Origin: Nemopilema nomurai
Taxonomy: Eukaryota; Cnidaria; Scyphozoa; Rhizostomeae; Rhizostomatidae
DNA: 64,000 bases
Reading direction: 5' to 3'
NCBI GenBank assembly: GCA_003864495.1
Contig: ML133421.1
Span: forward strand, 2,790,001-2,854,000
The notes beneath the pieces are model-generated. The model made no database searches. It had not been told where the DNA came from and saw only the letters and a list, made by a program, of their open reading frames with translations. Within the stretch, counting starts at the first letter, position 1. Every line of letters starts with the position of its first letter. Position numbers and translations under genes: made by a program. Shown one piece after another: positions 36,001-46,533 of the stretch.

Positions 36001-39000
36001 CCGAGGCTGCCATGGCAACATAAAGTTTCCACCGCAGAAGCTCTGTTCATTTCACTTTTATCTGTTGGAACATATCCGCCAATCATGCCCACCCCCTTCT
36101 AATCTTGAAATTAACGCTTTAGATTTAGGCATATTCTCAAATTAATTCTCGTGGATCCAACTGCACCTGCTTCGTTATTGAAACTTAAAGTATATTTTCG
36201 TGGATGTTTTCATTTTTACCAGGACTTAATGTTTACATTGCAAGTGGAAGCATCTAATTTAAATTTCATGGTCTAGGAATCCATTGTCCAGGTGTTTTCT
36301 TTGTCTGGAAGCAGTTTGGAAAGCTTTAAATAGCGTTTCACATGCCTCAGAAATAGCCTATTAGACGGATTGTCGATAAATTTATTTCAGTTTCCACTTT
36401 CCAGTTTGGGGTGGCCTGCAGTTTGGGGTTGCTGGAGCTGCGGAGCAGAGACTTGGGTTGCAACCGCCCGGCTAAGCTTTCTTTCTCTACGCTCACTGCC
36501 TATTGCGCTAACGTCTCGGTTTGAGTTATTTTGATGATTGACCAAGAGGGGGGGGGGCACTAATATAAACTGTAGAATCATTCCATTACCCTCACCGTGC
36601 TTTCGTTTCTCTCTACACGCAGAGTCACGCATTTATGTGTCAGGACTCGATTTTGCAAAAAGACTCTTAGTTCTCGGATCTTCGTATCTAACAGATTCAT
36701 TTAAACATAGTATGAAGTGGCTCTCCTCTTTCTTGGATAATTTTAACGCTCTGATTGAATAGAATTACCAAGGGAATGCATCTATTGTTAGTACATCCGT
36801 TTAATATTTACCACTATAGGGTGAGTATTCTCAACAATTTCCTTCGATTCCCGTTGTTACTTATTCAAAAGGCCCTCGCCTCTTCGGCTATTTTGCCAAA
36901 AGACACCTTTGCAGTCTCGACCACTGCCTGAGTGGATCATCAGCAATTCCGTTTTGCCCTTTTTATTTCTGATGGTGTATGTTATTCCTGCCTCAGGTGA
37001 AGGAACTAGAGCAGACAGCGCAGACAAAGAGCAAAGAGCTTGAAGATTCTTACCGCGTGAAAAGGCGAACCATTGATCTCCTTCCAGATGCAGGAAACAA
37101 CATCACCAAACTGGAGGTTGGTTTTGGTTTTTGACTTTTCCTGGTTTTGAACTCATTTGCTGTTGGCATTGTTGGCATAGGAACGCATTAATGGCCCAGG
37201 AGTGTATTTATGGCCCAAGGGTGCATTAATGGCTCAGGAGTGTATTTATGGCCCAAGGGTGCATTAATGGCTCAGGGGTGTTTTATTGGCTCAGAGGTGC
37301 ATTAATGGTCCAGGTGTGATTGACAACATAGGGACGCATTGATAGCCCAGGGGATGCATTAATGGCCCAAGGGGCATTAATGGCTCAGGGGTGTGTTATT
37401 GGCTCAGAGGTGCATTCATGGTCCAGGTGTGATTGACAACATAGGGACGCATTGATAGCCCAGGGGATGCATTAATGGCCCAAGGGGCATTAATGGCTCA
37501 GGGGTGTGTTATTGGCTCAGAGGTGCATTAATGGTCCAGGTGTGATTGACAACATAGGGACGCATTGATAGCCCAGGGGATGCATTAATGGCCCAAGGGG
37601 CATTAATGGCTCAGGGGTGTGTTATTGGCTCAGAGGTGCACTAGGGGCGCATCATTGAACAAACTCGCGGCTCGGTTAATATTGAAGCCCATTTAGATAT
37701 TGAAATTTGAAGACTTCTCCAGCTGAGACTGTAGAATCTTTTGGCTCTACTAATGCTCCTTATGTCACCAATAATGTCTTTTCTTAATCCTTTACGCATG
37801 TATTCTGATCAAAGAGTTGTAGTGCAATTTTGCATCAGAAACTAATTCTACACCAATTGCTGTCACTTCCAAAATTTACTTGAATTTGACATTTGTTTGC
37901 TATTCAAAACCTGGCAATCCACCCTAAAGTGTAAAAGGAGAGAAGAGAGGAACATGTTTCCTGTTTCCCCTCTATTATATCTTGTAAAGAAAGTAATCAA
38001 CTTCTAATCACTTTTCCAGTCATAAAACGTTTAACAAAATTTTTTAAAATGGTAGTCCCACCATGTCAATACCGATTGCGAATGGATTATCGTTTTCTCG
38101 GCAAATGAGTTTCCGGAAACCAAGCTAAATTCCAACTTTGAGAATTTAATTGAGCCAATTTGGACTGCAACCAGGCTGTGCGGAAGTTGATCGCGTTTCC
38201 TGCGAGATGTGTTTTTGGAAGACCAAAACAGCTTACTTCGGTAAAACGCTTAGCGAATGCAAGCTCTTTCTGCAGATAAACGGACTCCACAACGCGTTAT
38301 TCAGGTCACATAGGCTAGGATTCACAACTAGGCAGGATTTCTTCATACTGTACTCCACCTTGTCTGCATGCATTAATTATGAAGCAAACCAGCGAGCTTA
38401 AATAGACCTGCTTGGATTGCAACCCATCATAGTCACATGTCGCTCTGTGCCGGCCGGTCCTCAAGCTCTCTGGTGGACGTCTCTCGGGACAGAACTCGTG
38501 TCACAGGAGAATAATCCAATCGGTACAAGACTATGTTTGTCTTTTACTTACTATTCTCGAGTTGAACTTCCCGAACAATCAAATCTTTCGGTTTACTTCA
38601 ACTGTTTATGTTCTTGGCCGGGTCAACAAATTCAGTATCGCAAAGGAATACCAGAAACTTGCAAAATGATTGACGAAAACCGAGCGAATAAATGCTTCCA
38701 GTCGGCGTTGGAGTCTTGGGGAGAAAAGCGATCGCGGAGCATTTCATTTTCAGAAATGGCCAGTCAGAAAGCACTGAGATCACGGGCGAATTCCCTGTCA
38801 GAAGCAACTGGTCAGAAGGTGAAGCGGCTGTGGTCGGCGACTACAGCAGACTGTGGGTGGTGCAAAATGACAGTACCAGGCCCGTATAATGGGAGGAAGA
38901 CTGTCAAGGAAGTGAGCTTCAACATGGACTTGAATGTTTACATCGAGCCTACAGACAAGAGTCGAAGGAAAACAGAGTGCAACATTGAGAAGCTCAGGGA

Positions 39001-42000
39001 AAGGAGAAATGGTGTCAGTGTTATAAAAAGGGATAGTTACCAGGTGCTAAGAATATTGGCCATGTACACGTCATGGAGGCTGGCGCAACTGCAAAAGGGA
39101 AGAGACTATGAAGAGTTTCCAGAATTCCTGGAGCGAGCGTCGCCGAAGCTGTATGACAAATTCTTCGGAGATGGCAAAGCGCTTTTATGAATGATGCATG
39201 TAACCTTTCGATGCCGAGATGCAGAAACACAAGTAAATGTAAAGAAAAGCAAGTTTCATGCAAAACGCTTTTATATGTTTAAATGACAACCTTATTTTCT
39301 AATGACATCAGATGTATTGAGACAAAGACAGTTTGAAAATCAGAGAGACATTGAAGCATCTTTTGTTATGGGACGTCTTTTGCAAGAAACATGGATGTGG
39401 CAGCAGTAAAAAGTAGTGAATCTTGCACGGAACGTGTTTCTTGTTGGATTGCTAGGCCTGGTCACGGTGTCAAACAGTGATTTGCAAAGTTCCCATTAGC
39501 AATTCCTTGTGTAGGGCTGACGTTCTTACACCTGCCGGCTATTCACTTCACCATGGCAATTACTCACTACCGTTGCTTTTTTCATATCGATATAGGGTGT
39601 TCTAAACCCTGCACACTTACAATCATTTCGTGTATATCGCTTACGAGTGGCCCTTTGTTGACAATCGGTGTATTAAATGAAATATCGTAGTTAACACATC
39701 ATCTTATAATGTTATCACAAACTTACACGAGATTGAAGCCTTGCTACCAGGTTGAAGTTATTCTACCTCTAATATTTTAATGGCTCGTAGTATTTGTAAC
39801 TTCTGTGATATACAAAGGGAATGCATTGAATATGAACAGTTGTGGTTTCTCTTGAGTTGCGCTGCTTTCCTTTTGGAATAAGCTGAAGAAGACTTCGTAG
39901 CTTAATTGACTGGTGCTTCATCTCTTTCGCATTAAATGCTTTCCTACGCGGACGGTTTGTTTGCATGTGTTAAACAGCTTTGGAACAGATTCGGTAGACG
40001 CAAACGATTGTACTTGAGGCTATTTTTACCCTTTGCTTTTGCAAAAGAACTTGAACGGCCTTTGTCGTGCTCAGTAGAACGGCTCAAAGGGCCAACTTTA
40101 GCCCCGGGGCAACAGCGCCATGAGTGTGTTTACCTGATGGAAAACTGTTTTGAAAAGGACATCGTCTGCTTTGAATTATGCGTTAACAAGGCTAGATTTA
40201 GGACGATGTTTTTGCTAGGGTCAAACTATGACTGACTTATGACTGACTGACTTGCAGGTGAGCATTTCTTGTTTGTGCCAGGATTGGCCTGAATTATTCA
40301 TTTTCGAGCCTTCGAAAAGCATTCTAGCAGATCCTTGCACACCCGGAGTCCTGCACCTGCATTGAAAGCAAGAGGTGACCTCTCGCACACTGGATGGTGT
40401 TTTCTTTTACGATTCATATCCTAGGTGTGGGTGTTCAATCTTACTTGGTGGGACTGCCTTTGTTAGGATGGCAAGGAAAGAAGGAAACTGTATCTTCAAG
40501 ACCTCTTATCCTCGCTACATCAATGCAACGTAAAATGTTAGTTACCTACGTATGTACCGATATGCGCTGGTTGCAATGAAAGCGGGTGTTTTAAAATCTA
40601 TGGCCTTAGTTGTGATGATATGGCTCGACTGTTGGAATCGCACCAAACTTGCAATCCTAACTATGTCACCCTCGGTAAACCTATTTTTCGAATCCTTTGC
40701 AGCAACTTGTAGAGAACAGCACGCAGCGGCTAGTAAACTTGGCTACGCAGTGGGAGGCTCACAGAGCACCTCTAATTACGCAATACAGGCAACTCAAGGC
40801 TGCGCGGGAATCGACCGTCGTAAGTAAATCTCTATCGTGAATTCTAGCATATGTTTTGCTCTCGCATAAAACACCTGGCCGATTGTCTACGTCTTCTATC
40901 AATATAAATGGCTTTTGATAAAAATAGAGGTCGTTTCTTTCAAAGCTCTCACGTGGAAAGGCTTGTAAAGCCATGCTTCATTTCCATTTTACGTCACAGC
41001 AACATCGGGGTCATGTCCCGCAGTTGTCTTCATCATCCCCCAGGCTATTTAGGAGCAAGTTTTGGGAGGAATTACTCCTTCCTAGAGAGGGGATAACCGG
41101 ACATGATTGTGTTATGCCGAGATGGTGCTTCGTCTAGAAGTGCATTCGTCTATAAAACCATTGTCAAGGCCACATTACGACTACATGGACAGCCTCTTTG
41201 TGTAGCAGGTAGCCCGCTATCATTTCGATGAAGCTCACAAGAAGCGGCCTGCAGGCTTGAGCGGGCAAAATAGAGTATTTAAGGTCTCGCTATTGGACAA
41301 GCATGAGATAGGCATCAACGCGGGAATATAAAACTGCATGGAACTGCGTCGTGGTTTTAGTCAGCCGTGACACTACTGCGAAGGCGAATGCCCTTTGCAA
41401 GCAAGCGTAACCAGTATTTCACAATGATTATACGACAAGTATCATTTCTGATAATCAGACGAGCCTTCATAATGCAACCAAGCCATTTGTTAAGTTAGTG
41501 ATGTGGCTAGTTATCTTTAGCGGGGCTGGATATGAAATCACAGCTCGTCTGTATGGTTCATAAATGTTTTGCAATCAATATCTGAGAATTTGATGCCGCA
41601 CATCATCCATGTGGAGCGCCTAATATGAGCTTTAAATCCTGCTTTAGAGCTAAAAACCGTTTTCCTTGAAGCCACCCTAAGGCCTATATGCTTATACATG
41701 TTGACACTGAATCGATCCACTGTGGCTGGCTGTGGGAAATCCCAAGTCACTTTATGCAAATATAATGTAAGTTGTTTTCTTTCTTCATTTATCAAGAGGC
41801 AGATGTCACACTAGCCGAATTAATTGACAATTAATCGAATTCTTTTTTCGTCTGTTTTTTTTCAAGTCGGAGGTCGAGCTTAAAATCAAGGAAATCAAGA
41901 GTCTTCGAGAGAAAATGAAGTCGGCTGCCGATGAGACGCGAGTCAAGGAAGAACTCCATACACAGCTGGTTAGTGTACAAGACTGCGCGGGTCAGCTCAG

Positions 42001-44120
42001 GTGCCAATGACGTGTTGCACTCGGTCCCAGCCTCTGAGCGTCGATTGGCACGGTTTATACAACAACTAGATCATTTTTTCAATGCCACGCATACCAAGAG
42101 TTGTGTCTCATCATGCCTGCAGCCATGTCTTGTCTTTCTCGACGTGTGTTTAGCTATGTTACAGTGCTAGGCGCTTTTGTGAACCGCATCTTTACCACTT
42201 ATTCATATGAAATAGAAATGATGATAATCCTGTATTGGCCTATACCTGGGTTATAGCACTCATCACTTGGTAATACACAGTGATAGCCCTACAGTTGAAT
42301 ATTGCCAGCCTGTGTTTAAAGTTCAACGCCTGAATGTCATTCTTTTAAAGGCTGCAGAATACGACCGCATGGCGAAAGACGTAAATAGGTCTTCATACAC
42401 GAAGAGAATACTCGAGATTGTTGCAAATATCAACAAGCAGAAAAATGACATTAACAGCGTGAGTTTCGATCGGCTTTCGTGCCTGCCTCATTTAATAGTT
42501 CTTCGACCGACGTAGAAGCTCATTCCGAGCGTTTTTCAATAGATAGATTTTGACGAGAGGTGCAAATTTTTTTACGAACATTTAACAGGCTTTTTACCGA
42601 AGCTGCAGCTGTTGAAGATGATGCTAGGTTTCCTTTCGTTTAAAGACTCTTCAAATACTGCGATTACCACGTAAAACTGATTATTGATTGACAGATGTGT
42701 CTAGAACATCGTTATTTTGTGCCTTAAGCTTGAGTTTAACAGGAGTTCTTCTTCGAAAGCATTTTCAATAGTGCGTTTTGGCCTTCATCTAAACAGAATT
42801 TTGATAAAATAATGTTTTGCAGGTTTTAAAGGATACTCGTGCCCTTCAGAAGGACATCAATTTCCTGTCTGGAAAGTTGGAGAGGACATTTACGGAGACC
42901 GATGAACTCATCTTCAAGGTAAAGCTAATGAACCTCATCTTCAAGGTAAAGCTAATGAACCTCATCTTCAAGGTAAGGCTAATGAACCTCATCTTCAAGG
43001 TGAGGCTAATGAACCTCATCTTCAAGGTGAGGCTAATGAACCTCATCTTCAAGGTAAGGCTAATGAACCTCATCTTCAAGGTAAGGCTAATGAACCTCAT
43101 CTTCAAGGTAAGGCTAATGAACCTCATCTTCAAGGTGAGGCTAATGAACCTCATCTTCAAGGTGAGGCTAATGAACCTCATCTTCAAGGTAAGGCTAATG
43201 AACCTCATCTTCAAGGTGAGGCTAATGAACCTCATCTTCAAGGTGAGGCTAATGAACTCATCTTCAAGGTAGGCTATGAACCTCATCTTCAAGGTAAGGC
43301 TAATGAACCTCATCTTCAAGGTGAGGCTAATGAACCTCATCTTCAAGGTGAGGCTAATGAACTTCATCTTCAAGGTAAGGCTAATGAACCTCATCATCAT
43401 GGAATAAATCTTCAAATACTGCCTTTATCTGGTCTTTCAGCTCACCAAATGTTTAAAAATACACACGATTTTGGTGAGATCTGTATTTTTAAAAGTCAAC
43501 AGTTGATGTAAATGTTGTTTATTAGCATAATATTGTTCATATATAGTCAATTTTTATACGCTGCTCTTACACTATATGATCTAAATTTAGAGTGTTGACA
43601 TAATGCGACAAATAACTTTTCATTTCGTTCATCTTGTTATTCACTCATTAAGTTTTTTGTAATTCCAATTATTATTATTATTATTATTATGTTATTTTTT
43701 TCAGGACGCCAAGAAAAGCGAATTTAGTCGCAAAGCCTACAAGCTGCTTGCGAACCTACACGAGGTCAGCTGCCTCCTTTCGAGTTTGAAATTTTGAGCG
43801 GGACATGGTGGAGAAGAGCAAGTTCGACTAGTTTCAACTCAATGATACGAGCTCATTTTTAGTTTTTAAGCTTTATTTGAAAATGTTAAACATTGCCAAT
43901 TTTATCCGCAATTCAACTTTCCATTTAGAGCTTTGCTGACTTGGTAAAAAGCGTCGAGGACACGGGGTCCATAATGAGGGAGATTCGAGAACTGGAAGAT
44001 CAAGTGGATAATCACAACCAGAAGGAAATCAACGATAATTTGGAACAGATTACAAAAGATCTCTTGGAAATGAAGCAAGAAAATTCTGTTGCCTTAAAGA
44101 AATTCAAGAGCAGCGAGTAA
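30094..44120 (+). CDS. CCDC22: CCDC22, CCC (COMMD/CCDC22/CCDC93) complex subunit
   Basis: CCDC22 joins CCDC93 and COMMD proteins in the CCC complex, works with WASH and Retriever in endosomal recycling, and affects NF-kB through cullin ligases. Exons: 30094-30143, 30890-31061, 31978-32110, 32407-32540, 33003-33087, 33245-33414, 33857-33989, 34184-34251, 34756-34821, 35588-35707, 36997-37116, 40703-40819, 41867-41968, 42351-42458, 42823-42918, 43705-43764, 43929-44120. They total 1,926 nt, 641 aa (human 627), and every junction keeps phase. Motifs in order: MEEVDKIIIHSLR, the N-terminal NN-CH-like domain (MSARFRIG, DLGYPGEIGYQ), DLGELL, SRFTHTEKLQF, IDLLPDAGNN, NLATQWEAHRAPL, YTKRILEIV, FLSGKLERTF, DAKKSEFSRKAYK and EDTGSIMREIREL. 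The C-terminal half is coiled coil. The exon 9 donor is a weaker GTCAGT. Confidence 0.97.
31730..31788 (-). mobile_element. tRNA-derived SINE, copy 3 (5' fragment)
   Basis: The minus strand carries the same head as copies 1 and 2 (TGCGAGGATGGCTCAGTGG, then TAGAGGTGCTGACTACGGA). It diverges at the B box, and the body is not recognisable. It lies in intron 2 of CCDC22. Confidence 0.75.
37150..37645. repeat. Tandem array with a 113-bp higher-order unit in CCDC22 intron 11
   Basis: Short phrases like GCATTAATGGCCCAAGG recur. From 37336 they are organised into a 113-bp unit repeated with start points at 37336, 37449 and 37562. The array starts about 35-70 bp after the exon-11 splice donor at 37117. 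The simpler units at its left edge suggest the higher-order unit arose from them. Confidence 0.88.
37646..38416. other. Middle of CCDC22 intron 11
   Basis: No exon of CCDC22 lies here. An 83-codon plus ORF at 38150-38401 directly precedes the larger intronic ORF but has no recognised motif. Confidence 0.4.
38417..39190 (+). CDS. Intronic ORF, possible nested single-exon gene
   Basis: A 257-codon ORF lies inside the 3.6-kb intron 11 of CCDC22, on the same strand. The second half, from about 38669 (MIDENRANKCF), is clearly coding-like: charged, with ERRNGVSVIKRDSYQVL, YTSWRLAQLQKG and EEFPEFLERASPKLYDKFFG, ending in TGA at 39188. The first half is less coding-like, so the true start may be the Met at 38669. 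No family is recognised. It could be a nested gene, a retroposed copy or a domesticated fragment; it does not fit CCDC22, whose flanking exons join in phase without it. Confidence 0.45.
   Translation: MQPIIVTCRSVPAGPQALWWTSLGTELVSQENNPIGTRLCLSFTYYSRVELPEQSNLSVYFNCLCSWPGQQIQYRKGIPETCKMIDENRANKCFQSALESWGEKRSRSISFSEMASQKALRSRANSLSEATGQKVKRLWSATTADCGWCKMTVPGPYNGRKTVKEVSFNMDLNVYIEPTDKSRRKTECNIEKLRERRNGVSVIKRDSYQVLRILAMYTSWRLAQLQKGRDYEEFPEFLERASPKLYDKFFGDGKALL
42892..43402 (+). repeat. 27-bp minisatellite made of copies of the CCDC22 exon-15 splice donor
   Basis: About 18 tandem copies of a 27-bp unit (core CTCATCTTCAAGGTAAGG then CTAATGAAC). The first copy overlaps the last 20 nt of exon 15 and its donor at 42919. 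Copies keep the AAG-GT donor core as GTAAAG, GTAAGG or GTGAGG; one copy near 43269 has GTAGGC and has lost two bases. Since 27 is a multiple of three, the frame stays open (VRLMNLIFK per unit) until near 43272. Confidence 0.95.
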
Positions 44121-44232
44121 ATTTAATTAGAATAGATATTGGTCTTATACGGTAGAATTTTTACTTCTGAATGGAGGAAATGCCTTTTTATCGTTTCATT
44201 CTACACAACTGATTTTGAAAGACATTATGGAA

Positions 44233-44238
44233 AATAAA
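44233..44238 (+). terminator. Candidate CCDC22 polyadenylation signal AATAAA
   Basis: A canonical AATAAA occurs about 113 nt after the CCDC22 stop codon, followed by T- and A-rich sequence. The position suits a short 3' UTR. Confidence 0.6.
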
Positions 44239-46533
44239 ATATACTTGAAACATGCTCAAGCATTTTTCGAAGCCCACTAAACATTTCCATCGAATAATGG
44301 AATTGATGTTTCCTTTCCTCAAGACGAAGATCAACTTTGCCCTCGGATGATTCTTGAGATGACGATTTTCTTAAAGTCAAACTTCTTCGATTTTGCTTGG
44401 TAAGCCTAGCATATGTTTCGATTAATAATTAGCATGAGGATTAGTGTCCTGTTGAGAGTGTTAGAAAGTGTCAAATGAAGAATTCAGAGAATTCTGAAGC
44501 AACTGTGCATTATTATGTCCTTTTTCAATAAGATTCCGCGTGGTCTCTTGGCCACGTGCGCATATCTTTGCAAGTTACGTTCTGATAAAGGGAGTCAAGA
44601 CGGCTGTCAATTTGCACGTGTGTTGCATTTTTGCCTTGAAGCCGTTTCACCTTCAGAGTTTAATTACCGCTCAGGTGAATGTAAAAACCTCATTTGGATG
44701 TATAAAAAGGTTGGCTTAGAAATATTGCAAGCGTGCTACTTTGGTTTGGAAATACGCCCTTGAAGATTGTACATTTGCTACCAGATATAGAACTTTGTAC
44801 CGCGAAACATGAAATTCTGGCGTCGTTCTTGGCTCCCCAGCGGCTAGTAATCGAGACTTGGTCAATATAAAGCACTTTGTGTATGAGGAGATCTCCCCAC
44901 AATGCCAGCAATGTTACGTCAAAAGAAGTGCGGCTTCCCGTTATAAGAAGACCTGCTGGCTTGGGCTTCTGGGAAGTAAACTGCGGAGGAGACTGACATA
45001 TATCTCGAAAAAAGCACCAAATTTTCTCATTGTAAACTCGCGTGGGTTCCGCCTAGAACTCATATAATTGGCCTCTGTGCTGTCGCTATTTAACCGCTCT
45101 GCATTTAGTAAGTCTTTGGTACGGTTTCTATTTTCCAAAAATTTCATGCTTGACTGACCCTGGCAGTAAATGCCCGCCCAGATGCCTTCACTCGGAAAGG
45201 AGTTTTTGTGCACCACCTAAGTAGAGCCAAGATTCAGAAGGTGGTGTTGGCGAGGGGGGGGGGGGTGGTGTCGACGGCCAGGTCAAGGTTGGAGATATCG
45301 AGGTGTCTTGTCTTGAAAGAAGCAGCTTCTTTATTGCTGAAACAGATTTTCGTGTATGCATTTGGAGATTCCATTCCTGCAGCTTGGATTGTTGCAGGTT
45401 CGCTTCGCGCCGTCGTAGCTGGTCCTGGTGGTGTTTTGACTTCTTGACAGGAGCTGGCTTGATCGTCGCTGCGATCAGCCGGTGGCCATCCCAATCGAAG
45501 GCCAACCGCCCAGTGTAGGCCATCTGCGCCCTTCGACACTTGTTTTTCTTCGTTCTTGGCTATTTTCAAAGTATCTGTCCATGTTAATAAGAAGGCTTGA
45601 TGAAGCGCTAGATGCAAGTGGAAGCTGGATCTTAATTGGAGCAGCGAATGTGTACAAGTAGTTTGAAAGTGCCGCTGGTAAGATTTTTTGCCTTGTTTAT
45701 GGAATATCCGTTTATCAAGAGATAATAGTTCTCTGCTTGCCGTTCAAAGCATCCATCAAGGAGAACCGAAATTACAATTCTTTTAATTCACTCACCATTA
45801 AGCAGAGTAAAGAGGATCAAGCCTCAATTAATTAAATCCTTCCAATCAAACTTTGCAGTTCTTAGGAGAGCATATCTGTACTTATTGATGCATTCAGGTC
45901 ATATAGATATATATATTCATCAAAGATGTATGTGAAAAGGCCAGAAGAAGTTTTGCATTTTGCAAAGCAGAAGGCTCTGCATTGATTATTAGAAGAATTC
46001 GTTTTCGTTTCTTCAGGATGAATCCAAATGTCAAGAGTTCTAACAGGTTGAACAATCTCTAAGCTTCATAAACATTTGCAAAAAGACCGAATTATCCGTG
46101 CTTCGACTGAAGCCGTCGCTTGCGTCATTCTGTCGAACTACGTCAGAGCTACAATAAGGCAGTATATGACTGAAAATAAGTGTTGCTGCACCTGTGAATA
46201 GGTGATTAACTGACTGTTTCAAGGTCTATTCTAGGTTCCCGGTTTATCCTCGAGTTTGCTATCCCATCTAACAAGATTATCGATCCCGTTGGAAGGTTGA
46301 ATTAGTTCTGCCAAGGTCTATATACTGCAATCGGCCGTCCAATAAGTCGTGGCTCTGTTTGCTAAATCAGCTTGACCTAGACGATATTTGCCTGAAAACT
46401 TATAACAGCATCAGCGTCATAGAGGCTTTGTTAATCTTAAAGCAAATAATCAATTTATCCTGTAGATCAGTTTCGTTCAGTTGAGGCCTTTTCAGTTGCC
46501 GGTTTTCTCTAACTTTTTTGCATTACAGATGTA
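44239..46533. other. Intergenic region between CCDC22 and the SEA gene
   Basis: Short overlapping ORFs occur on both strands at 45188-45657, around a G-run near 45257. The longest (127 codons, minus) has Pro-rich, Gln-rich segments and may be a decayed element, but I recognise no domain. An acceptor (CATTACAG) ending at 46528 suggests that a non-coding first exon of the SEA gene lies somewhere to the left. Confidence 0.4.

Noticed and set aside
42846..43415. 189-codon minus-strand ORF over the CCDC22 array
   Set aside because: Antisense reading of the 27-bp repeat; the plus strand explains the locus.
45188..45657. Cluster of overlapping ORFs on both strands, possible retroelement gag
   Set aside because: No zinc knuckle, protease or polymerase motif could be seen; low-complexity Pro and Gln composition explains the open frames.
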